Shown here one piece after another: positions 53,568-61,892 of a stretch of 64,000 nucleotides of DNA. How positions within the stretch are numbered: position 1 is the first letter of the stretch; every line of letters begins with the position of its first letter. The position numbers were made by a program, and so were the translations under genes. Origin of the DNA: Metallococcus carri (GTDB lineage Bacteria; Actinomycetota; Actinomycetes; Actinomycetales; Dermatophilaceae); assembly GCF_011440275.1 (NCBI RefSeq), contig NZ_JAAOIV010000006.1, positions 54,896 through 118,895 of the forward strand. Reading direction: 5' to 3'. Under the pieces are notes generated by a model. The model was given only the letters and a program-made list of their open reading frames with translations. It did not search any database and had not been told where the DNA came from.

Positions 53568-54949
53568 GAACCAACCTCCTGATCACCGAATGCCATGCGG
53601 TCGCCAAGGTAGCGCAGCCCCGAGTCCCGGCTGGACTTCAGCAGCACCACATCGCCCGGACCGAGCGAGTCGCGCAGCAACGCATAGGCCGCGTCGACGT
53701 CGGCGACCTGCTCGGTCGGTATGCCGTCTGCTCCCCTGCCGATCGCGGCGGCACCCGCGCCGACGGTCACCAACCGGTCGATGCCAAGCTCGCGGACGAG
53801 TTCACCGATCGCCTGGTGCTCTGCCTCGGAGTCCTCGCCGAGCTCGCGCATCTCCCCCAGGACCGCGACCGTATGCCGCCCGCCCGCCATCGCTTGCAAC
53901 GCCCGCAAGGCGGCGGTCATCGAGTCGGGGTTGGCGTTGTAGGCATCGTTGATCAACGTGGCGCCGGAGTCCAGCTCGTGCACTTCCATCCGCCACCGGC
54001 TGAGCGCTCGAGCGTCAGCGAGTGCCGAAATCGCTTGTGCGACAGGCACGCCCAGCTCGATCGCGGCCCCGATGACGGCCAGCGCGTTGCCGACGTGGTG
54101 TTCGCCGTGGACCGCCAGTTGCACCGGGCGCGGGTCGCCGGCACCGACCAGCGTGAAGGACGCCCGGCCGAGCGGGTCGAGCCGCACCTCGGTGGCCCGC
54201 AGGTCGGCATCCGGTGACCGGCCGACGAGCAGGACCCGAGCGTCGGTGCGGTCGCGCATCGCGCGCACGCGCGGGTCGTCGGCATTGAGCACCGCCAGGC
54301 CGTCGGCCGGCAGCGCCTCGACGAGTTCGGCCTTGGTGCGGGCGATGGCGTCGACCGAGCCGAACTCCCCGACATGCGCGCGGCCGACATTGAGCACAAT
54401 GCCGACGGTCGGCGGGGCGATCCGGGTGAGATAGGCGATATGGCCGACCCCGGTCGCGCCCATCTCGGCGACGAGATAGTCGGTGGTCGGGGTGACCCGG
54501 CAGACGGTGAGCGGCACGCCCACCTCGGAGTTCAGCGAACCCTCCGGGCTGATCGTCTCCCCCACCCTCGACAGCACCTGCCCGAGCATGTCCTTGGTCG
54601 AGGTCTTGCCCGAGCTGCCGGTGATGCCGACGATCCGCAGCGCGGGCGCGCGGTCGACCACGGCCCGGCCCAGCGCGGCGAAGGCGTCCTGCACGTCGGC
54701 CACGACGACCGTGGGCATCCCCTCGATCGCGCGCGAGCCGAGGGTGGCCACGGCACCCGCCTCGGCAGCGGCCCCGGCATACCGGTGCCCGTCGGCGAAC
54801 TCGCCGATACGGGCGACATACAGGCTGCCCGGACCGGCCTGACGGGAATCGGAGACGACCGGGCCGTCCACCGCGATCTGCCCGGCGTCGGCAGGAACGA
54901 GCGATCCGCCGGTCGCGGCAGCGACCTCGGCGAGCGTCATCGCGATCAA
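53564..54949 (-). CDS. murF: UDP-MurNAc-tripeptide-D-Ala-D-Ala ligase
   Basis: 461 aa Mur ligase adding the D-Ala-D-Ala dipeptide. P-loop [26 protein letters not shown] and [13 protein letters not shown] (carbamylated Lys and substrate loops) are conserved. TTG 54949 is chosen because it gives the family-typical start [10 protein letters not shown] and overlaps the ftsI stop (TTGA); ATG 54940 is the alternative. Confidence 0.95.
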   Translation of the reverse strand: MIAMTLAEVAAATGGSLVPADAGQIAVDGPVVSDSRQAGPGSLYVARIGEFADGHRYAGAAAEAGAVATLGSRAIEGMPTVVVADVQDAFAALGRAVVDRAPALRIVGITGSSGKTSTKDMLGQVLSRVGETISPEGSLNSEVGVPLTVCRVTPTTDYLVAEMGATGVGHIAYLTRIAPPTVGIVLNVGRAHVGEFGSVDAIARTKAELVEALPADGLAVLNADDPRVRAMRDRTDARVLLVGRSPDADLRATEVRLDPLGRASFTLVGAGDPRPVQLAVHGEHHVGNALAVIGAAIELGVPVAQAISALADARALSRWRMEVHELDSGATLINDAYNANPDSMTAALRALQAMAGGRHTVAVLGEMRELGEDSEAEHQAIGELVRELGIDRLVTVGAGAAAIGRGADGIPTEQVADVDAAYALLRDSLGPGDVVLLKSSRDSGLRYLGDRMAFGDQEVGS

Positions 54950-56976
54950 CGGCCCACCGACTTCTTCGGGTCGTAGGTCAACGGGTACTCCTGGGTCTTG
55001 GCGGTGCTCGGCGGCACGTGGTTGCGGCGCAGCGCGTAGCCCATCAGATCGGAGAAGACGGGTGCCGCGACCTCGCCACCGTAGATGCTGCCTGCGGTCG
55101 GCCGTTGCAGGGTCACCGCGATGATGAACTGCGGGTTCTCCGCGGGCGCGAAGCCGATGAACGAGGCGGTCTGGCCGTTGTAGCGCCCGAGCGTCGGGTC
55201 GTAGCGGTCGGCGGTGCCGGTCTTGCCGGCCACGTTGTAGCCGGGGACCCGCGCCGCCTTGGCGGTGCCGTCCTTGCCGACGACGCCGGCCATCATGTTG
55301 GTGACCTGGGTGGCGACCTGCGGGCTCACCACGGTGACCGCCTTACGGCTGTCCTGCGGCGGGCTGAGTTTGCCGTCCTTGCCGACACCGGCGAGGAGTT
55401 TCACCGGCTCGCGCACGCCGCCGTTGGCGATCGCCTGGAAGACCGACGCCTGCTGGATGGCGGAGCCGGACAGGCCCTGGCCGAACATCACCGTGTAGCG
55501 GGTCGAACCGGACCACTTCTGGTAGGGCGCGAGGATGCCGGCGGTCTCACCGGGGTATCCGATGCCGGAGGTGGAACCGAGGCCGAACTTGCGCATATAG
55601 CCGTAGAGCGTCGCCGGGTCGAGCTTCTCACCGGCCTCGATGGTGCCGATATTGGAGGACTCGGCGAGGATCCCGGCGAGGGTGAGGTTCAACGTCGGGT
55701 GCTCGTGGGAGTCCTTGAAGGAGGTGCCGGCCCGCTTCAGCCGGTTGGGCACGACGAACTGCGACTGCGGGGTGGCCTTGCCCTGCGCGAGCAGCGCGGC
55801 CATCGTGATCACCTTGCTCGTCGAGCCCGGCTCGTAGGCCTGCACGAAGGGCGCCGACTGCAGGGCGGCGGGCGAGGCCGAGGCGAGGCTGTTGTTGTCG
55901 AAACTCGGGTATGACGCGACCGCGCGCAGGTTGCCCTTGACGTCCATGATGATCGCATCACCGCTGAGCGCCTTGTACTTCTTCACCGCGCCGGCGATGG
56001 CGTTCTGGGCATACCACTGCAGGTCGTTGTCGATCGTCAGCTGCACCGGGTTGCCGTCGAGCGCCGGGCTGTCGGACTGGTCGCCGGTGGCGATCACCGT
56101 GCCGTCGGGCGCCTGCTCGTAGGTGCGCACGCCGGGCTTGCCGTTGAGCGTGCCATTGGCGATCGCCTCGACCCCGCCCCCGGGCTTGCCGTTGGCCGAG
56201 ACCCACCCGAGCAGCGGAGCGACCGTGGTGCCTTGCGGATATTGCCGCGCCACCGTGCGCTCGCTGTAGATCCCGGGGATGTGCAGGTCGTTGATGCGGT
56301 TCCACTGGTCGGGCGTCACCGAGCGCACGAGGTAGACGAAGCGCAGCTTCTTGGCGTCCGCCTGCTTCAAGGCGGTGACGATGTCCTGCGGCGCCGCCCC
56401 GGTGATGGACGACAAGGCGGTGGCGGCCTTGGCGAAGCCGTCACCTTGCAGCTTGCCGCCGATCTCGGTGCCGTAGTACTGCCGGATGTTCTGCGGGTCG
56501 GCGGTGACGTCATACCGCTCGACCGAGTTCGCGAGCACGACACCGTTGGCATCGGTGATCTGGCCGCGCAACGCCGGGATCGTCGTGCGGGCGATGCGGG
56601 AGTCGACCGCCTGCGCGGCGAGGGTGGAGGCCTCCAGCCCCTGGATCCGGAACAGCTGGCCGACAAAAAGGGTGAGCACGAACATCGAGGCGATGAACAC
56701 CACCCGGGCCCGCCGGCGCGGGTGCCCCACGCCGAGCCGGACCGGCTCGCGCGGCGTCGGCGGCGGGGTGACCCGGCCCCGGGTCGAGGGCTTGCGCGGA
56801 CCGCCCGACCCGCGGGTGCCGCCCGCCGAGCCGGCGGGCTTGCGGCCGGCCGTGCCGCTCGGCCGCTTCGGACCGCCCGTCTCGGGCCGGCCTCGTGCCG
56901 GGGTGCGTGCGGCGGTCCTGGTGCCCGATGGCCGGCCCGCGGTGGAGCGGGTGCCGGGCCTGCGGGACTGCGTCAC
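54946..56976 (-). CDS. ftsI: Septal transpeptidase PBP3/FtsI with basic N-terminal extension
   Basis: 676 aa class B penicillin-binding protein. A ~90-residue cytoplasmic segment, rich in Arg/Gly/Pro/Thr with net positive charge, precedes the single membrane helix (VVFIASMFVLTLFVGQLF). The PBP dimer domain follows (RGQITDANGVVLANS). Transpeptidase motifs are STSK, SSN and KTGT (AGKTGTADR), all intact. GTG 56976 with an AGGTAAG upstream is used. Partner of FtsW. Confidence 0.95.
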   Translation of the reverse strand: MTQSRRPGTRSTAGRPSGTRTAARTPARGRPETGGPKRPSGTAGRKPAGSAGGTRGSGGPRKPSTRGRVTPPPTPREPVRLGVGHPRRRARVVFIASMFVLTLFVGQLFRIQGLEASTLAAQAVDSRIARTTIPALRGQITDANGVVLANSVERYDVTADPQNIRQYYGTEIGGKLQGDGFAKAATALSSITGAAPQDIVTALKQADAKKLRFVYLVRSVTPDQWNRINDLHIPGIYSERTVARQYPQGTTVAPLLGWVSANGKPGGGVEAIANGTLNGKPGVRTYEQAPDGTVIATGDQSDSPALDGNPVQLTIDNDLQWYAQNAIAGAVKKYKALSGDAIIMDVKGNLRAVASYPSFDNNSLASASPAALQSAPFVQAYEPGSTSKVITMAALLAQGKATPQSQFVVPNRLKRAGTSFKDSHEHPTLNLTLAGILAESSNIGTIEAGEKLDPATLYGYMRKFGLGSTSGIGYPGETAGILAPYQKWSGSTRYTVMFGQGLSGSAIQQASVFQAIANGGVREPVKLLAGVGKDGKLSPPQDSRKAVTVVSPQVATQVTNMMAGVVGKDGTAKAARVPGYNVAGKTGTADRYDPTLGRYNGQTASFIGFAPAENPQFIIAVTLQRPTAGSIYGGEVAAPVFSDLMGYALRRNHVPPSTAKTQEYPLTYDPKKSVGR

Positions 56977-56982
56977 GGTGTC

Positions 56983-57639
56983 TTACCTCGTCGGGCTCGG
57001 TGCGGGCGTCTTGGTCGGCTGCTTCGCTGCCGGGGCCGAGGACTTCGGCGCCGACTGGCTCGGCTTCGCGCTGGAGGTGGGCTTGGGCTGGGTGGGCTTG
57101 GCGGTCGGTGTGCTCGGCTTCACGGTCGGCGTCGGCTTCGCCACCGGTATGCCGAGGCGGAGCGCTCCGTCGGCTGCCTGAACGGCCGTGGACGCCAGCT
57201 TGGACGCCGGGGTCGTCGGCAGCGTCCCCACCGTAAACGGCGCGCCGGTCGAGGCAGCGCCCGCCACGCCGAGGACCTTGCCATCACCGGCGCGCACATA
57301 CTGGATGCGCGTCGCCGGGCGCAGGCCCATCGCCTGAGCGCGCAGCGCGAGCTGCTGCGGCGCCGCCATACTGTCCAGATCGCTGCGCAGGTCCTGCTCG
57401 GTGCCCGCCAGCCGATTCGACTGTGCCTGAAGGGAATCCACCGCATACTGCTGCTGTGCGCGGGCGGTGTTGAGCAGCAGCACGGTGAGCAGACCGGCCG
57501 CGAGAAGCACGGTGCAGATCACCGCGAAGACCGTGCTGCTCATCGTGGCCTCGGAGGCCTGCACGACCCGCAGCTGCGGTCGGGCCGGTGCTCGGCGGAC
57601 GGCGCGGGGGCGGGCGGCGGCGACGGTGGCGTTGCTCAT
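56983..57639 (-). CDS. ftsL: FtsL-like divisome protein with Pro/Ser/Lys-rich tail
   Basis: 218 aa bitopic protein. A short cytoplasmic region, one membrane helix (about 34-58: TVFAVICTVLLAAGLLTVLLLN) and a predicted coiled coil (QQQYAVDSLQAQSNRLAGTEQDLRSDLDSMAAPQQLALRAQAMGL) form the FtsL/FtsB pattern. The end is a ~60-residue repetitive Pro/Ser/Thr/Lys tail in the extracellular space, longer than in most FtsL proteins. Identified by topology and position between rsmH and ftsI; sequence identity in this family is low. Confidence 0.8.
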   Translation of the reverse strand: MSNATVAAARPRAVRRAPARPQLRVVQASEATMSSTVFAVICTVLLAAGLLTVLLLNTARAQQQYAVDSLQAQSNRLAGTEQDLRSDLDSMAAPQQLALRAQAMGLRPATRIQYVRAGDGKVLGVAGAASTGAPFTVGTLPTTPASKLASTAVQAADGALRLGIPVAKPTPTVKPSTPTAKPTQPKPTSSAKPSQSAPKSSAPAAKQPTKTPAPSPTR

Positions 57640-57655
57640 CGGTGCGGGCCTTTCG

Positions 57656-58612
57656 TTAAGAGCGGACGCGTTCGGCGGCCCGCAGCCGGGCCGAGGCCGC
57701 CCGCGGGTTGTCGGTCATCTCGGCATCGCTGGGGGTCTCGGCACCCCGGGTCAGCAGCCGGAAGGTCGGTCGGTGTTCGGGCAGCTCGACGGGCAGGTCG
57801 GGCGGCGCGGTGCTGCGCGAGCGCGCGGCGAGCTCGGTCTTGGTGATCCGGTCCTCCAGCGAGTGATAGGACAAGACCGCGATCCGGCCCCACTCGGCCA
57901 GCGCGTCGAGCGCGGCCGGCAGCGCGGCGCGCCAGCCGTCGAGTTCGCCGTTGACCTCGATCCGCAGCGCCTGGAAGGTGCGCTTGCCGGGGTGGCCCCC
58001 GGTGCGCTGCGAGGCCGCCGGCACCGCGCTGCGCAGCACCGTCATGAGTTCCTCGGAGGTGTGCAGCGGGCGGGCGCGCACGATCGCGGCAGCCACCCGG
58101 CGGGCGAACCGCTCCTCGCCGTATTCGCGCAGGATGCGCTCGAGCTCACGCTCGTCGTAGCTGTTGACGACCTCGGCAGCGGTGACGCCCTCGCTCTGGT
58201 CCATCCGCATGTCGAGCGGGGCGGTGCGGCTGTAGGAGAACCCGCGCTCGGTCTCGTCCAATTGCAGCGAGGAGACCCCGAGGTCGAAGAGCACCGCATC
58301 GACGGTGGCGATGCCGTCCTCGGCGAGCAGGTCGAAGGCCCGGTCATAGGTCGCGTGCAGCGGACGGAAGCGATCACCGAACCGGGCCAGCCGCTCACCG
58401 GCGAGACGAAGCGCCTCCTGGTCGCGGTCGACGCCGACGACGATCGCCTGCGGGCAACGCTCGAGCAGCGCCTCGGCGTGCCCGCCCATCCCGAGGGTGC
58501 CGTCGACCGCGACCGCACCAGCGCGCTGCAGCGCGGGCGCGAGCAGATCCGTGATCCGGTCGCGCAGCACGGGCGCGTGGCGCGTGGCGGCGGATCCGTC
58601 GGTCTGGTTCAC
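57656..58612 (-). CDS. rsmH: 16S rRNA (cytosine-1402-N4) methyltransferase RsmH
   Basis: 318 aa SAM-dependent methyltransferase. The motif [36 protein letters not shown] and the C-terminal [16 protein letters not shown] and ending are characteristic. GTG 58612 has GAAAGG about 8 nt upstream; the frame upstream to 58717 is inside the structured leader and is not conserved. It is the second gene of the mra cluster. Confidence 0.95.
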   Translation of the reverse strand: MNQTDGSAATRHAPVLRDRITDLLAPALQRAGAVAVDGTLGMGGHAEALLERCPQAIVVGVDRDQEALRLAGERLARFGDRFRPLHATYDRAFDLLAEDGIATVDAVLFDLGVSSLQLDETERGFSYSRTAPLDMRMDQSEGVTAAEVVNSYDERELERILREYGEERFARRVAAAIVRARPLHTSEELMTVLRSAVPAASQRTGGHPGKRTFQALRIEVNGELDGWRAALPAALDALAEWGRIAVLSYHSLEDRITKTELAARSRSTAPPDLPVELPEHRPTFRLLTRGAETPSDAEMTDNPRAASARLRAAERVRS

Positions 58613-58716
58613 GAGCGGCCTTTCCGGTGAGCATGGGCGGTCATCGAGGGCGGGTGGTGCGAAGCCACGGGCTGTGGGTCGTCGATCGCGCGTTCGCCGG
58701 TTCTGGCCTTCGGTCA

Positions 58717-58788
58717 CCGGCCGCTGGCTGGAAGCACGGGTTCGGCACCGGGGAAGGTGTGCCGAACCGGAGCGCGTCCAGCGGCCGG
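58717..58788 (-). promoter_or_regulatory. Nested hairpins between mraZ and rsmH
   Basis: An outer 11-bp stem CCGGCCGCTGG (58717-58727) / CCAGCGGCCGG (58778-58788) encloses an inner 10-bp stem GGTTCGGCAC (58739-58748) / GTGCCGAACC (58759-58768) with a 10-nt loop. All pairs are perfect. It lies in the mraZ-rsmH transcript gap of 186 bp, so it could attenuate transcription or stabilise the mraZ mRNA end. No U tract and no obvious ligand-binding architecture. Confidence 0.6.
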
Positions 58789-58798
58789 AGGCCGTAGG

Positions 58799-59233
58799 TC
58801 AGAACGAGCCTCCGGGGATCACCTCCTGCTCGGTGTCGGCGTAGTCGTCCTCGCTCGCGGCGAGCTGCGCCGCCCAGGCCTCGGCGTCCCAGATCTCCAG
58901 CCGGTTGCCGACGCCGAGCACCACGCACTCGCGGGTCAGCCCGGCGTATTCGCGCAGCAGCGCCGGGATCGTGACCCGGCCCTGCTTGTCCGGGATCTCG
59001 TCCGAGGCGCCCGAGAGCAGCACGCGCTGGAAGTTGCGGACCGCCTTGTTAGAGGTGGGCGTGGTGGACATCTCGGCGACGATCCGCTCGAAGTCGGCGA
59101 CCGGATAGACGAACAGGCAGCGCTCGTGGCCGCGGGTCATGACCAGGCCGCCGGCGAGCTTCTCGCGGAACTTCGCCGGCAGGAACAGCCGGCCCTTGTC
59201 GTCCAGACGGGGCTGATGGGTGCCGAGGAACAT
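58799..59233 (-). CDS. mraZ: Transcriptional regulator MraZ
   Basis: 144 aa. Two AbrB-like swapped-hairpin repeats: the first begins [24 protein letters not shown], the second [24 protein letters not shown]; each contains the DxKGR/DKQGR DNA-binding turn. MraZ binds GTGG-type direct repeats at its own promoter and controls the dcw cluster. ATG 59233 with GGAGGTG upstream is chosen, and the in-frame extension to 59353 is rejected because it covers the operator repeats. First gene of the 18-kb minus-strand cluster. Confidence 0.96.
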   Translation of the reverse strand: MFLGTHQPRLDDKGRLFLPAKFREKLAGGLVMTRGHERCLFVYPVADFERIVAEMSTTPTSNKAVRNFQRVLLSGASDEIPDKQGRVTIPALLREYAGLTRECVVLGVGNRLEIWDAEAWAAQLAASEDDYADTEQEVIPGGSF

Positions 59234-59284
59234 GCGCCCACCTCCATCCGTCACGTGCCGGGCCACCCACCGTGCGCCCGATGC

Positions 59285-59310
59285 CTCCACTTTACTCCAC
59301 ATCGCCCCAC
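59285..59310 (-). promoter_or_regulatory. MraZ operator: three GTGGRG repeats at 10-bp spacing
   Basis: On the minus strand, GTGGGG (59310-59305), GTGGAG (59300-59295) and GTGGAG (59290-59285) follow each other with exactly 10-bp period, upstream of mraZ. This is the direct-repeat form known for MraZ-binding sites in E. coli and mycoplasmas, so autoregulation is likely. Confidence 0.75.
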
Positions 59311-59371
59311 CTGTCGCCCCCAGATGACCACCAAACGGGACCGATTTCGGCATACCTGCAGGTCATCGCGC

Positions 59372-59534
59372 GTGGGGCGAGGTGGAGCGAATTCGCCCGC
59401 AATCCCCCATCCGGCCGTATGCCGGGGCGCTCGCGGCGGGTCCGGCCCGCGAGAACCCGCGGTTTTCCGCGGCGTGCGATGCGAGGTGGAGCGATGTGGA
59501 GGCGGCGGGACCGCGCTGGTGGTGGAGGGTGGAG
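59372..59534 (+). promoter_or_regulatory. MraZ-like boxes facing moxR
   Basis: Plus-strand GTGGRG pairs with 10-bp period at 59372-59377/59382-59387 (GTGGGG then GTGGAG) and 59486-59491/59496-59501 (both GTGGAG). Two further GTGGAG words at 59522-59527 and 59529-59534 are 7 bp apart. The surrounding GCGAGGTGGAGCGA text resembles the mraZ operator on the other strand. All lie upstream of the divergent moxR start at 59620 in the 386-bp shared intergenic region. Confidence 0.55.
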
Positions 59535-59619
59535 GACAGCCGGAGCAAAGGGTTTTGTGACCTCGTTGTCACGTCCAACCGCTTCTCGATCGCGCGGATC
59601 GTGAGGCAAGATCGAGGGC

Positions 59620-60644
<1,025 letters not shown>

Positions 60645-60648
<4 letters not shown>

Positions 60649-61892
60649 ACCGTCGCCGGGGTCGCTTCACCAGCCGCGGCCTCGCCTTCGTCTCCTCCGG
60701 CGTCACGCTCACGCTGGGCGGGATCCTGCTCGGTTATCGCGACATCACCCGGGTCGGTGTCCTGTTGCTCGTGCTCGCCGGCATCGCCCGGTGGCTGGCG
60801 GGCCGGCCGTTGACCGGGCTGGCCGTGCAGCGCCGGCCCGAGCCCGATCAGTTGCCGCTCGGGGCGCGCACCTCGGTCGAGCTCACCATCACCAACGAAG
60901 GGCGTCGGCGCACCGGCTTCGTGCTCGCCGAGGACTCGGTTGACTACGCCCTCGGCGACCGGCCGCGGTTCGTCCTGCCCTCGATCGAGCCGGACGGCGG
61001 CCGCAGCGTCAGCTACGTGCTGGACGGCCGGCGCCGCGGGGAGCACCAGCTGGGCCCGTTGCACGTGCGGGTGCGTGATCCCTTCGGGCTGACCGAGCGC
61101 GACAGCGAGGTGCCGGGCACCGGGTCGATCATCGTGCTGCCCCGCACCTATCCCCTCGGGTCGGTCGCTCCGCCGGGCACCGGTGACGGCTCCGAGGGCT
61201 CGACGCCGGCGATGGTCGCGCTGCACGGCGACGAGGATGTGTCGATCCGCGGTTATCGCGACGGCGACGACCTGCGCCGGGTGCACTGGAAGGCGAGCGC
61301 CCACCGCGATGAACTCATGGTCCGCCAGGTCGACCGTCCGGCCCGCCGCTCCTGCCTGCTGCTGCTCGACCCGCGCGCCGACGCGCACGCCGGCACCGGC
61401 GAGCACTCCTCCTTCGAGTGGGCGGTGAGCGCGCTCGCCTCGATCGGGGTGCGGATGAGCGAGCTGGGGTTCCGGCTCGAACTCGTCACTCGCGAGGGCA
61501 CGGTGCCGCTCGCCGCCGGCGAGCAGCTGTCCGGTCACGCAGTGCTGCTGCACCTGGCCCGGGCCGAGACCGGCACCGAGGGCGACCTGCGCCGGATGTT
61601 GCACACCGCCTCCGAGCGGCTGTCCACCGGCGGGGTGGTCATCGCCGTCCTCGGCGGCGGCGCCCCCTTGCCGGCCGAGGTGCCGGCCCTGCGGCAGACC
61701 GGCGCGGCCGGGGTGGGCCTGGTCATGGACGCGGCGACCTTCGGCGGCCTACCGAACGACCATCCCGAGCAGGCCCGCGACAGCCTCGCCGCCGCTGGCT
61801 GGCGGACCGCGGTCGTGCCGCACGACGCGAGCATCCCGGCCGTGTGGCAGCACGTCGCGCGCCGCTCCCTCGTGCGGGTCGGAGCCTTGTGA
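60645..61892 (+). CDS. DUF58 domain-containing protein (MoxR partner)
   Basis: 415 aa. Two membrane segments at the N-terminus (about residues 11-48) are followed by a beta-rich region and the DUF58 domain with DVSIRGYRDGDDLRRVHWKASAHRDELMVRQ, its conserved signature. DUF58 proteins form with MoxR and a transglutaminase-like membrane protein a conserved three-gene unit of unknown precise function, possibly in wall or protein maturation. The end shares one base with the next gene (TGATG). Confidence 0.92.
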
